A stretch of DNA of 64,000 bases, taken from NCBI RefSeq assembly GCF_000974365.1, contig NZ_BAZW01000003.1, forward strand, positions 144,551-208,550, given 5' to 3'. Within the stretch, counting starts at the first letter, position 1; the number at the start of each line of letters is the position of its first letter. Source of the DNA: Geofilum rubicundum JCM 15548. GTDB lineage: Bacteria; Bacteroidota; Bacteroidia; Bacteroidales; Marinilabiliaceae. Both the position numbers and the translations under genes were made by a program. Below the pieces are notes generated by a model. The model saw nothing but the letters and a program-made list of their open reading frames with translations. It searched no databases and was not told the DNA's origin. Below are positions 18,310-28,684 of this stretch, piece by piece.

Positions 18310-20889
18310 ATGAGTCGCCTTGCAAATATTATTACCCTGTTCCTGTTGGCCACAAATGTGGCTCGGCAAGTGATTTTTTATTTTCTACGATCAATGTTTC
18401 TCATGGCTTGAGTGATAACCAGGTACGTTATATTCTACAACTCCCTGATGGGCGTATGGTATTTACAACAAGCGGAAGCCTGAATGTTTATGATGGTTTT
18501 CGCTTTAAGTATATTCATCGCAAAACCTCTGATATACATCCCTTAAAAAAATATGATGGCCATTATCGAATGTACCAATCTGAGGATTCTCTTCTTTGGA
18601 TAAAGGATGCGCAAAAACTGATGTGTGTTGATCTGCATCAGGAAGAATACCTTTCGGATCTGGGGAAATACTTTAAGCAACGGGGCATAAATGAAGAGGT
18701 GGAGGACTTTTTTGTGGATTCTGAGCAGCGATGGTGGTGTTTAACAGCAGAGGGGCTTCTTCAATACGATACGTCTGAGTTGCTTGAAATATCGGACAAT
18801 ATAGGTCGATTGCAGGATTTGGCATCCGATAAGGACCATTTGTATTTGTTTTACAATACTGGCGCGGTTGTTTGTTATGATCTGAAAACAAAAGCCAAGA
18901 GCTATGTGGAGTCGGCTTATCCGGTAGATGAACAAGCGCATTTTAGCAACACTTCACTGGTAGTAAAGGGGAATGACGGCTTTTTTCAATTGCGGAATGG
19001 AAGTAAGGGGGGATTTTTCTTTTTTGATCCCCAAAAGCGCAGTTGGGAAAAATGGCTTGAAACAGAATATACGCTGAATACCTTGGTTGTAGCCGGGGAT
19101 GGAAGGGCCTATATCAGTTGTACAAATGGCTTTTGGGTTATTGATAGAAAAAAGGGTGATAAGCAGTACTTTCCCAACCTGAAGACAGTTAACGGCAGTA
19201 CCATTCATACGGAAGTCAGCACCCTGTTTTTTGATAAACAGGGTGGCTTATGGTTGGGGACTTTTAATAGGGGATTGTTGTATCATCATCCCTCAAGGTA
19301 TAAGTTTGTCCATATTGGACGCACTTACTTTCCTGAATCATCTGTGAATGATGTTATTGTGCAATCCTTTGCTGAGGATGCTTTTGGGAATATATACCTA
19401 AGGACCGAAACCGAATTTTATCAGTTTAAGGCACTCGAAGCGTCGGGCTATAACTTACTTCCTGTTTCCAGGGATTTGCTACCCAACCAGGTCTTTGAAA
19501 AACTCAATGAAGATACAAGGCAGGTATTCCAAGGGCATTCCTATCCGGCTTTTCATATGGATGGGAGAGGCTGGAAATGGTTAGGCACACCGGATGGATT
19601 AAAACTTGTCAGGCCGGAGCAGCAGGAGGAACAAATGTTTTTTACAGAGGATGGTTTGAGTAATAATTTTATTCATGCCATACTGGAAGACCGGCAGCAC
19701 CATCTTTGGATAACCACCAGTTATGGCCTGTCAAAGGTGCTGGTTGACTCCGTGAATGAAAACATTCAATTTATTAATTATAACTCGCTCGATGGTACGC
19801 TCGAAGGGGAGTATGCAGATGGCGCAGCCTTTGAAGCGCGGGATGGGACCTTTATTTTGGCGGGGTAAATGGTTTTAATTTCCTTAAACCGGAGCGAATT
19901 TCGTCTCCTCCTTTGCCTTTTAAGCCTGTATTTACCAACTTTTCCTTCAAGGGAAAAGGATTGAAGCCGGGAATCGTTATGAGGGACGAAAAATATTGGC
20001 CCGAGCTACGCCTTACACCAAAGAGATGGAGCTTTCTTTCAATCAAAACTTTTTGACTTTAGAATATTCAGCTCTCAATTATCTGAATCCGTTTCAGACA
20101 CGCTACCGGTATCAATTGGCGGGCATCGATAACGACTGGATGGAGGTCTTTTCCGGTAGTGAAAATTTTCGGACCAATGGTATCCTTAGTGTTTCCTATA
20201 CCAATTTGCCTCCGGGAGAATACCTGTTTCGTGTTATGGCTTCAGATAACAATAACCAATGGGATGCCACAGCTTCAGAACTGAAGATTATCATTCATGC
20301 GCCCTGGTGGAAAACGAAAACAGCTTATGCTTTATATGCCATTTCGGTTTTGTTAATCATGGCCCTAAGTGTGTTTTTATACTTGAATTACACTAGGAAA
20401 AAGTGGGAACGAAAGCATCGGGAGGAATTGCTTTTACAGAGAATTCGCCACCTTATTCAACAACAACAGTTGCTGGAAGGAGAAAAGGAATCCAATACGT
20501 CAAAAAAAGCGACCAACCTTAAACACTCTGAAGGTACTAACCCATTGAGCCCCGCTGATGCCGAGTTTTTATCCAGGGCCATTAAGGTGGTTGAACAAAA
20601 TTTATATGAGCCCAATTACTCCGTTGCGCAGCTCAGTCGCGATTTATGTATGGATCGCACGGGTCTTTACCGGAAATTGATTTTGTTGATGGACAAATCT
20701 CCTTCCTCCTTTATTCGAAGAATTCGATTGCAACGGGCCGCCCGGTTAATACTTGAGGAGGACCTTAGTATCACAGAGGTAGCGGAAAAAGTCGGATTTA
20801 GCAGTTCAAGTTACTTTAGTAAGTGTTTTCAGGAAATGTATGGGTGCCGGCCATCCGAATATGCTGAAAACATCAAAAATTCAACATAA
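18310..20889 (+). pseudogene. Propeller/Y_Y_Y/AraC membrane regulator (three frameshifts)
   Basis: Pieces in different frames assemble into one ~860-residue regulator: signal/TM start at 18310, propeller repeats (18408-19868, with INVSHGLSDNQV read across the first join), GGVNGFNFLKPERI in a second frame, then Y_Y_Y domain, a membrane helix (~YALYAISVLLIMALSVFL) and a coiled coil. The C-terminus is an AraC-type DNA-binding domain. Breaks are near 18370, 19855 (TTTT) and 19993 (AAAAA), each repaired by adding one base. Unlike classic hybrid two-component systems it has no kinase or receiver. It should sense a periplasmic glycan and control the adjacent GH31 gene. Confidence 0.8.
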
Positions 20890-20982
20890 TTGTTGCTGGT
20901 TTCAACCTGCGTGTTGTTCGCTCTTGCATGGTATGCCTACTTTTACCCATAGATATTTCTATTGTTAATAAAATTGATAATT

Positions 20983-23349
20983 ATGAAAATGATTTCAGTG
21001 GGAAAAATTTTTATGGTGTTGCTTTTTTTCAGCACAACAGCCATGGCCCAAAATTTTCAGGAGACGCCAAATGGTCTTAAAACCACCATTCATTCAGTGG
21101 ATGTGGAGGTTCAATTCTACACGCCAACAACGGTTCGAATAATAAAGTCACCTGAAGGCAGGGAGTTTGTTAAGAATAGCCTGTCTGTTATTGAAGAACC
21201 TCAAAATTTAAAGTTGTCCGTTAAGCAGACGGGCCAACTTGCCCAGGTTAAAAGTGACCAAATGGAAGTCTCTATCAACCTGGAAACCGGAAAGATTTCC
21301 TTTTTCGATCTGAGTGGCCGGTCTTTACTGCAGGAAAAAGAAAAGGGCGTGAGTTTTGTCGATTTCAAGGATGTTGAAGAAGAAACCTTACGTGTTAAGC
21401 AAGCTTATGTGCTGGAAAAAGACGAAGCAATTTATGGTTTGGGGATTCTGCAAAACGGAAAAATGTCACAACGCAACCAAACAAAGTACCTTATTCAGGG
21501 GAATACGGAGGACGTTATTCCCTTTTTCCAATCGGTTAAGGGTTATGGCCTGTTTTGGGACAATTATTCGCCGACGACCTTTGCGGATAACGAGCAAGAA
21601 ACCTCCTTTGAATCAGAAGTTGGTGATGGCATTGATTACTATTTTATGTACGGCAAAAACGCCGATGGCGTTGTTGCCTGTATGCGTAACCTGACCGGAC
21701 AGGCGCCCATGTTCCCGTTATGGACCTATGGTTTCTGGCAAAGTCGTGAACGTTACAAAAGTCAGGATGAATTACTGGGTGTGGTCAAGAAATTCAGGGA
21801 GTTGAATGTGCCCATTGACGGTATCATACAGGACTGGCAGTATTGGGGCAGTAACTATCTCTGGAATGCCATGGAATTCCTTAATCCGGGCTTTCCAAAT
21901 CCTCAAAAAATGGTGAACGATGCGCACGATATGAACGTTCACATGATCATATCCATCTGGTCCTCCTTTGGTCCCAAAACCAAGCAATACCAGGAGTTGG
22001 AGGAGATTGACGCGCTGTTGGATTTTACCACCTGGCCGCAGTCGGGCATACAAGGTTGGCCACCCAACATGGATTATCCTTCGGGGGTAAGAGTATATGA
22101 TGCCTATCATCCGGCTGCCCGCGATATTTATTGGAAATACCTGAAGGAGGGCCTCTTTTCCTTGGGCATAGACGGTTGGTGGATGGACTCTACCGAACCG
22201 GATCATTTGGATATTCAACCGGAAGATTATGATAATATGACCCACATGGGGTCCTTCCGGAAAGTCCGCAATGCCTATCCTTTAATGACGGTGGGTGGGG
22301 TTTACGACCACCAAAGAGCGGTGAGTTCCGACAAGCGTGTGTTTATTTTGACACGGTCTGCTTTTGCCGGCCAACAGCGGTATGGGGCCAATACCTGGAC
22401 AGGCGATGTGGTGGCTTCGTGGGAGGCGCTTAGAAACCAGATTCCTGCAGGATTGAACTTTTCACTGACCGGCATTCCGCATTGGAACACCGACATCGGC
22501 GGTTTCTTTTTATGGGAATTTAAAAATCCACTTGACAATCCCGACTATAGGGAACTTCACGCACGATGGATGCAGTTTGGTACTTTCTCGCCCATGATGC
22601 GCTCGCATGGTGAGGGTTATCCGCGTGAAATCTATCAGTTTGGGAAAAAGGGCGATCCTATCTATGATGCGATTGAGAAGTACATTCATCTGCGCTACAG
22701 TCTGTTGCCCTATATTTATTCCACTTCGTGGGACATCACAGCCAACCAATCGAGCATGATACGTGCTTTGGTGATGGATTTTGCCGATGATACCATGGCA
22801 TTAGACATCAACGATCAGTTTATGTTTGGGAAATCACTTTTGGTTTGCCCTGTGACCGAAAGCATGTATACCATTGATGGCAAAGCCGATTTCAGTCAAA
22901 CGAAATCCCGTGAACTCTATTTGCCCAAAGGTGCCAACTGGGTTGATTTCTGGACAGGCGAAAAATTGGATGGCGGCCAAACCATCCGTAAGGAAACGCC
23001 CCTTGATATCATCCCATTGTATGTCAAAGAAGGTTCGATTTTGCCTATTGGACCTCAGGTCCAATATGCCACAGAAAAACCATGGGACCACCTGGAACTG
23101 AAAGTGTATGACGGAGCAGATGGCAGCTTCCTTTTATATGAAGATGAATTCGACAATTACAATTATGAAAGTGGTGCTTATTCTGAAATTCCCATTTCAT
23201 GGAACAATGCCGCCCGAAAATTGACCATTGGTGCCAGGAAAGGCTCTTTCAAGGGCATGCTTAAGAGCCGTAAGTTCACCATTACCCTCATTGACGGAAC
23301 TACAAAAACGGTGGATTACAATGGAAAAAAAGTGGTAGTGAAATTATAG
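20983..23349 (+). CDS. Glycoside hydrolase family 31 (alpha-xylosidase/alpha-glucosidase-like)
   Basis: A 788-residue exported enzyme; start chosen at 20983 because MKMISVGKIFMVLLFF...AMAQ is a clean signal peptide. The (beta/alpha)8 domain contains the GH31 nucleophile motif WWMDSTEP (Asp402) and the acid/base region AGQQRYGANTWTGD (Asp475). A C-terminal beta domain (DUF5110-like) follows. WMDSTEP-type sequences occur in alpha-xylosidases and related alpha-glycosidases; exact specificity is not decidable. Its neighbour regulator and the secreted proteins upstream suggest one glycan-use locus. Confidence 0.92.
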   Translation: MKMISVGKIFMVLLFFSTTAMAQNFQETPNGLKTTIHSVDVEVQFYTPTTVRIIKSPEGREFVKNSLSVIEEPQNLKLSVKQTGQLAQVKSDQMEVSINLETGKISFFDLSGRSLLQEKEKGVSFVDFKDVEEETLRVKQAYVLEKDEAIYGLGILQNGKMSQRNQTKYLIQGNTEDVIPFFQSVKGYGLFWDNYSPTTFADNEQETSFESEVGDGIDYYFMYGKNADGVVACMRNLTGQAPMFPLWTYGFWQSRERYKSQDELLGVVKKFRELNVPIDGIIQDWQYWGSNYLWNAMEFLNPGFPNPQKMVNDAHDMNVHMIISIWSSFGPKTKQYQELEEIDALLDFTTWPQSGIQGWPPNMDYPSGVRVYDAYHPAARDIYWKYLKEGLFSLGIDGWWMDSTEPDHLDIQPEDYDNMTHMGSFRKVRNAYPLMTVGGVYDHQRAVSSDKRVFILTRSAFAGQQRYGANTWTGDVVASWEALRNQIPAGLNFSLTGIPHWNTDIGGFFLWEFKNPLDNPDYRELHARWMQFGTFSPMMRSHGEGYPREIYQFGKKGDPIYDAIEKYIHLRYSLLPYIYSTSWDITANQSSMIRALVMDFADDTMALDINDQFMFGKSLLVCPVTESMYTIDGKADFSQTKSRELYLPKGANWVDFWTGEKLDGGQTIRKETPLDIIPLYVKEGSILPIGPQVQYATEKPWDHLELKVYDGADGSFLLYEDEFDNYNYESGAYSEIPISWNNAARKLTIGARKGSFKGMLKSRKFTITLIDGTTKTVDYNGKKVVVKL

Positions 23350-23359
23350 TTTTACCATT

Positions 23360-23400
23360 CTTCGCTGAGCTCTTGATTTAGAGCCCGGCGAAGTTTGTTT
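23360..23400 (+). terminator. Terminator after the GH31 gene
   Basis: Hairpin with outer stem CTTCGC/GCGAAG and inner GCTCT/AGAGC, followed by a T-rich tract (TTTGTTTT). Confidence 0.7.
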
Positions 23401-23562
23401 TGTGCCGGGTAAAAAAATGGAAATTATTAGAATGGGGAAGGCATCAGATTCTGTAAATCCCAATTTTGGCTTTCAGGTTTTGACAATGATTTATGGCAAA
23501 AAATCAGCCGGTAAAATTGAGAATCCCAGGTGGTGAGGTGTTCTTTTAAGTCAGGAGATTCT

Positions 23563-23826
23563 ATGTGCATCAATAAATGGGAAATATTAGACAAGATCTG
23601 TTACACAGACCTTGTCTATGGAAGAATCAATAAAAAGTTAAAAAGTCAGCTCTCTATGGCGCAAATTGAAGAGCTGCTTTTTCAGGTCATCCAAAAAACG
23701 TCTGCCGATGATTTTCAGCGAATCGGTAAAAATATTTATGTCACCAATGCCGAAAAGGGGATGCGCATCACCATCAACAGAAATACTTTTCGGGTCATTA
23801 CTGTGGATGAGGTGATGAAGAAGTAG
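23563..23826 (+). CDS. DUF3781 family protein
   Basis: An 87-residue protein; MCINKWEILDKICYTDLVYG at 23563 is the preferred start over the upstream ATG at 23530, whose extra 11 residues look random. Sequence features IGKNIYVTNAEKGMRITINRNTFR fit the small DUF3781 family of unknown function. Probably cytosolic. Convergent with the next gene. Confidence 0.7.
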   Translation: MCINKWEILDKICYTDLVYGRINKKLKSQLSMAQIEELLFQVIQKTSADDFQRIGKNIYVTNAEKGMRITINRNTFRVITVDEVMKK

Positions 23827-23858
23827 TTTTCTCGAAGCGCTTTTGGCCGGATGTCCTT

Positions 23859-24401
23859 TTATTTGAGAGCCTCTTTCCGATAGATGATTTTTTTATTGGG
23901 GACATCATAAATTTCGGTAATCGGACTATCCTTGAAGCCCTGTTCGACTGAAAACTTATTTAAAGCCGGATAGACTTTAAGAATGCCGACCATAAATGAC
24001 AGTCCCCCTTTCATCGGAAATTCAGTCACAATGTAATCGTCTACCGGCAAGGTCTTGAGCTTGTATAGACCGGATAATTGGGCAACCACTGCGCTGTCTG
24101 CATGGTCCAACAGGCAACCTACCTCGGAACGCAATTGTTCTTTAGCCACATTTTTGGGGTTGTCGTAGAAAATACCGATGCCTTTGGTGGTTTCAATTTT
24201 TTCTTCGTTCAATAAGGCGTAATAGATTTTGTCTGTGTACTTGGGAGTCTGTCTGTAATCTCCGGTAACGCTTTCATAAACCATGGTTTCTCCGCCTGAT
24301 TTCTCCACCTGGATGCTGATTTTTTTGAAGCCGCCATAATAAGCGTAAACCAACACAAGGAGGAGGATTAATACGGCAAGGATGAGGAAGGTTGTTTTCA
24401 T
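23859..24401 (-). CDS. Membrane-anchored GyrI-like domain protein
   Basis: A 180-residue protein with one N-terminal membrane helix (residues 4-24) followed by a GyrI/SOUL-like small-molecule-binding domain. The ending IYDVPNKKIIYRKEAL is similar to the C-terminal strand of GyrI-like domains. Role unknown; a membrane-tethered ligand binder is the best guess. A second GyrI-like domain is encoded at 24846 on the other strand as part of an AraC regulator, so ligand-binding folds of the same class flank the shared promoter region. Confidence 0.7.
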   Translation of the reverse strand: MKTTFLILAVLILLLVLVYAYYGGFKKISIQVEKSGGETMVYESVTGDYRQTPKYTDKIYYALLNEEKIETTKGIGIFYDNPKNVAKEQLRSEVGCLLDHADSAVVAQLSGLYKLKTLPVDDYIVTEFPMKGGLSFMVGILKVYPALNKFSVEQGFKDSPITEIYDVPNKKIIYRKEALK

Positions 24402-24529
24402 AATGATGGTTTTTCTTTTTGGATATTGAGCAAGTTAATTGTGTCATAAATTTAAATGTTTTGTTCGAAATTATTGCGCGCTGATTATTTATATTTTTCG
24501 TTATTTTGTTGGTAGTTTAACCAACTTCA

Positions 24530-24832
24530 ATGGCCGAAGATAAGCCACGACTAACCAGATTGATCGCCATCCTGACGCAGTTACAATCCATGCGGATTGT
24601 AACTGCCAGATCTATTGCCGACAAACATAAGGTTAGTATCCGAACCGTTTATCGGGACATCAGAACGCTGGAACAATCGGGCATTCCAATTTTTACTGAA
24701 GAGGGCAAAGGTTACTCTCGGGCCATTGTGTTTCAGCTTAATCAGGAAATTCCTGTAATGGAATTAAAAGCATGCATCAAGGCGACTTTAATGTATCACA
24801 AGGTAAAGCACCATATCACTTTAGGGATTTAA
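24530..24832 (+). pseudogene. Truncated YafY/WYL-type regulator (HTH only)
   Basis: The first ~66 residues (RLTRLIAILTQLQSMRIVTA through TEEGKGYS) are a standard HTH-11 DNA-binding domain of WYL regulators. After that the sequence no longer matches, and the frame stops at 100 residues instead of the usual 230-320; the WYL ligand domain is missing. The next gene begins 13 nt later. It is either a deletion remnant or a stand-alone DNA-binding protein. Confidence 0.6.
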
Positions 24833-24845
24833 TGAGGATATTGAA

Positions 24846-25787
24846 ATGAGTGAGATCAAAAAACTTTATTCCGAATACCTGTCTCGTATTAACAAGACTT
24901 TCGATTATATCGAATTACATCTTGAAAAGCCGATGACATTGGAGGAATTGGCCACTGTGGCCAATTTTTCGAAGTTTCATTTTAGCCGGATTTTTCAGTC
25001 CATTGTTGGAGAAACGCCTTTCCAGTTTATTTTGTGCGTCAGATTGGAGAAAGCGGCGATGCTTGTCCGGACAAATAAAAATGATGGCATTTCTGAAATA
25101 GCCTATAAATGTGGGTTCTCTGATGTTGCCATTTTCTCCCGAAACTTTAAAAAATATTTTAATGAATCTGCTACGCAATACAGGGAGAGGAAATATGAAA
25201 ATAGCAATTTAAGTCAACAGCACAGCAAGGGTCGTCAATGCGATGAAAAGGCCACGCCCTACCTTTGTCCTGATTTAAAAACCATTAAATGGAGGACAAA
25301 TATGAAACTAAACAAAAGTGTGGAGATCAAGGATCTTCCGAAAATGACAGTCGCTTACATCAGGCACATTGGCCCTTATAAGGGGAATGAACAATTATTC
25401 GAGAGCATCTGGACCCGATTGTTCACCTGGGCCGGACCGCGTGGTTTAATTGGTGGAGAGGATTTTCAATCACTGATTATTTATCATGATGATCCCAATG
25501 TGACCATTGAGGACAAGTTGAGAATGAGCGTCTGCATTACGGTACCTGCTGACACCAAGGTGGATGGGGAGGTCGGAAAAATGGAGCTTGAGGCGGCCAA
25601 ATATGTTGTGGCCCGTTTTGAACTCACCGCTCAGGATTTTCAGGAGGCCTGGGATTGGATTTATGGTCAGTGGTTCCCGACAAGCGGTTATCAACCCGAT
25701 GATAAACCTTGTTTTGAGGTTTATCCGGAGGAGCCAAAAGACGGGAAATTTATAGTGGATATCTGCGTTCCTGTGAAACCCCTTTAA
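24846..25787 (+). CDS. AraC-family regulator with GyrI-like effector domain
   Basis: A 313-residue transcription factor. Residues ~12-115 form the two AraC helix-turn-helix motifs (LEELATVANFSKFHFSRIFQ and ISEIAYKCGFSDVAIFSRNF). Residues ~155-313 form a GyrI-like/Rob-type effector domain (MTVAYIRHIGPYKGNEQLF to the end). Such proteins respond to small amphipathic or drug-like ligands and often activate efflux genes. Targets here are unknown. A clear terminator follows. Confidence 0.88.
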   Translation: MSEIKKLYSEYLSRINKTFDYIELHLEKPMTLEELATVANFSKFHFSRIFQSIVGETPFQFILCVRLEKAAMLVRTNKNDGISEIAYKCGFSDVAIFSRNFKKYFNESATQYRERKYENSNLSQQHSKGRQCDEKATPYLCPDLKTIKWRTNMKLNKSVEIKDLPKMTVAYIRHIGPYKGNEQLFESIWTRLFTWAGPRGLIGGEDFQSLIIYHDDPNVTIEDKLRMSVCITVPADTKVDGEVGKMELEAAKYVVARFELTAQDFQEAWDWIYGQWFPTSGYQPDDKPCFEVYPEEPKDGKFIVDICVPVKPL

Positions 25788-25798
25788 AAAGTGCCTAC

Positions 25799-25829
25799 GA
25801 GAAACTGCCAGGAGGCAGTTTCTCCTTTT
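25799..25829 (+). terminator. Terminator after the AraC gene
   Basis: Perfect 11-bp stem GAGAAACTGCC/GGCAGTTTCTC with AGGA loop and a CTTTT tail. Confidence 0.88.
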
Positions 25830-25910
25830 AACCTTTAATCTGAATATCAAAATGGAAAACATTATACACTCGATCGTTCAAACATTGATAAAGAACATCT
25901 AACCAACTCC

Positions 25911-26720
25911 TTATTGAAAGGCATCGATGATTTCAGAGATGGAGCCGGGCCTGCTGTTTTCCAATTGTCTTAAAGCGTTTAGAAGGGTCAGTCCGTGACT
26001 GGCATATAAATTTCGCACGCTTTCTTCTGAAACCTTAACCCATGCGAAATCCGCCGCATCATCGCCCGCTTTCAAGACCATTTTTTGCGCTACGTCGAAT
26101 GCCAGATGGGTATGTATGGCGGTGGTCTCTAACCATGCATTGTCGGTGTTTCTGGGATCGTCAACGTATCCTTGCGATACGGTACTTTCATAAAGAGGAT
26201 GGGCGAGCGCTGTTTCGCTCATGGAAAGTTCTTCCGCCAATTCTCTGTTACGGGTGAACAAGGCATCTTCACCCGGATCGACCATTCCTCCAGGAAAGGC
26301 ATATTCCCCTGTGTCTTTGCGGGATATGGCCAATAAAAGCAGTTCATTTGTTGGGTTGACTGTTGTAATGATGGCATCGGCCGCAAAATTGGCGCCCCAC
26401 TTACCCAGAACGCCACGTCCGCAGATGCCTGTGCGCCCCAATGGGTTGAGCGGAAGACCCTCTGAATTGAATTGGACTTCGCCCATGAAACTAATGAAGG
26501 GATGTTTGACATCTTTTATCGCTTGTGGATCGGCCCATGGGGTGTTTGGGTCCAATACACCAGGGGCATTATAAGCCAGGGGGAGGTAGTCGGTAAAGTC
26601 TGTTGACCAGGGCACCTTATGGTTGGGCACCTCAAAGCGGGCCGGATACAAGCGGTGTTTTTGTGTCCTTGATTTTCGGTGCCATTGATAGTCGGCCAGC
26701 AATGCTTCGTATAGTGTCAT
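25911..26720 (-). CDS. NUDT9-like Nudix hydrolase (ADP-ribose diphosphatase)
   Basis: A 269-residue Nudix protein. The Nudix box GGMVDPGE...RELAEEL matches the consensus GX5EX7REUXEE. Upstream features typical of the NUDT9/TRPM2-type group are present: VPWSTDFTDYLP, WADP, and the long NPLGRTGICGRGVLGKWGANFAAD stretch. It should cleave ADP-ribose to AMP and ribose-5-phosphate in the cytosol. It ends 11 nt downstream of NAD synthetase, in the same orientation, which fits recycling of NAD breakdown products. Confidence 0.88.
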   Translation of the reverse strand: MTLYEALLADYQWHRKSRTQKHRLYPARFEVPNHKVPWSTDFTDYLPLAYNAPGVLDPNTPWADPQAIKDVKHPFISFMGEVQFNSEGLPLNPLGRTGICGRGVLGKWGANFAADAIITTVNPTNELLLLAISRKDTGEYAFPGGMVDPGEDALFTRNRELAEELSMSETALAHPLYESTVSQGYVDDPRNTDNAWLETTAIHTHLAFDVAQKMVLKAGDDAADFAWVKVSEESVRNLYASHGLTLLNALRQLENSRPGSISEIIDAFQ

Positions 26721-26731
26721 GCCAAAAGGTA

Positions 26732-28597
26732 TTAGGACAACAATTTTTCTTTTAATTTTAAATAGGCTTGGGTGAAGTGGGTGCCATTTTGCGCCTCGCG
26801 CAAATCGAAGCCAAAGGCTCGTTTGCTCACGGCAAGAATTGGAGGCGCCTGAATGCGTTTAAAGTAGCTGTTTTTAAACAAGCGCCATTTATGTTCCAGA
26901 TCTGTAATGAAGGCTTCTGCATCCTTGAAATAATGATCCATCAAAGAAGACTCACAATGGATGATGTCACCGAGCGTTCCTTTCGCATAGTAGTGCAGGA
27001 TGTCTTCCGGGTCGAAGCGAAACTCCACAAAGGCACGGACCAGCTTGTCGTGGTAGGGATAAAAGATGGGATCGCCTTTTCCTTCATCCACATTCTGCTC
27101 GCTGTTCAATTCAGCCGAAGCAGGAATGTCGAAAATGGTTGAGGGAATTAATTCCTTACCCTTTTGCGCGTTGATGAAACGCGCCAGTTCGTAAACTTCC
27201 GTTTTGTATAAATCGGCTATGGGCGCCAGAGCGCCGTTGATATCCCCATAAAGCGTGGCATAGCCAAAGGCTGTTTCTGTTTTATTGCCATTGTTGACAA
27301 AAACGGCATTCAGGGCTGAAGCAACTCCGGCCAGAATGCGGGAGCCCCGGTCGCGCGCCTGAATGTTTTCACGGTTCAGCCCCGAAAGTTGAATGGGCAC
27401 TTTTTGATGGCTGCCATCCAATCGCTCAAAAACCGCAGCTTCCAATTCTTGGATGGTGTTGGTATAAGAATTCTGGATGGAGATAGAGGTGTAATGAATC
27501 CCCAAATTTTCCGCGAGCAGACGGGCCGCATTTTTGGTGGTTTGGGAATTGTATTGGGAGGGCATATTAATGGCATATACGTTTTCCGAACCCAAGGCCT
27601 CAGAAAGCAGGGCAGCACTCAGCGCTGAGTCAATGCCGCCACTTAAGCCAATGACAACCTTTTTTGATGGGAAGTTGGCAAAGAATTTTCGAATGCCATA
27701 AATCAGGCCTGTCAACAATTCTTGCCGGTCGCGCTCCTCACTTATGGAGGGGTCGGACTGGACCTGATGGTCCTGATCGAATAGCGTGGCCTGGATGGTT
27801 TCTTCGGTATAATCACCGGCTACTTTCTGGAGACTGCCATCCGGATTATAGATGGTGGAATGGCCATCGAACAGAAAAATGGTTTTGCCATTGTTCTGGG
27901 TGCCCACGTTGTTGGCATAGACAAAATAGACGGGATGTTTTTCGATGTGCTGGCGCACCACCGAGTGGCGTTTGTTGTTTTTGCGCCAGGTCCATGGTGA
28001 GCAAGATAGGTTCACAATCACCTCTGACCCGTTTTCCAGCAACAGATCGATGGGTTTAACGCTATAGTCGTCGCTCCACATATCTTCACAAAGGATCACC
28101 CCTACCTTACGTTGGGCACCGCTGAATTCTATTTCGAAAGGCTTGAGTCGTTCGGATAGTGGCCAACCACTGTCCGCTGCCTCCTTCCGCAGGGAATAAA
28201 AATGGCGCTCATCATCGAACTCGCGGTACTTGGGCATCAGTGTTTTGTGAATGCATCCGGAGCGACATAGTCCCCATTTTGAGCGATGAAGGCTGCATTG
28301 TATTTGCGAACGCGACCGTCTTCATTTTTTTGTCGGGTATCTATATCGACATTCCCCCACACAGCTACGATGTCTTGTGTGGCATTTTTTTATAACGGCG
28401 TTGTAATGGTAACAATCCTTGACAAAGGCGGTGTTTTCCCACTCATCCCCTAATAAATATCCGGGCACGGCCATTTCCGGGAAGACAATCATCTCATCAC
28501 CGGCCGCTCTTGCCTTTTTAATTTCAGCAAGCATCTTTTTTACATTGATATCTGGATGTCCAGGAACCACTTCCATCTGGACGACAGCTATTTTCAT
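26732..28597 (-). pseudogene. nadE: Glutamine-dependent NAD+ synthetase (two frameshifts)
   Basis: Two frames make one ~620-residue enzyme. The N-terminus (from 28597, MKIAVVQMEVVPGHPDINVK) is the nitrilase-type glutaminase, and the 26732-28237 frame carries the rest of it plus the ammonia-dependent synthetase with its ATP loop VIGLSGGIDSAL. Restoring one A in the A-run at ~28386 gives KNATQDIVAVWGNVDIDT, and one A in the AAAA at ~28243 gives AFTKTLMPKYREFDD. Two perfect repairs at A-runs in an essential gene strongly suggest base-calling errors. It makes NAD+ from deamido-NAD+, glutamine and ATP. Confidence 0.88.
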
Positions 28598-28684
28598 ATT
28601 CGCTGATTTGTTGGGTAAAGCACGAAGATAATCATTTTTTGAGCATGGTCCGGGCCCCCTGTCATGGTCTTGTTGGATAAGGAT

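Noticed and set aside
18408..20889. Two separate proteins: a propeller protein and an AraC regulator
   Set aside because: The intervening sequence reads GGVNGFNFLKPERI in a third frame and one-base repairs join everything into one known architecture.
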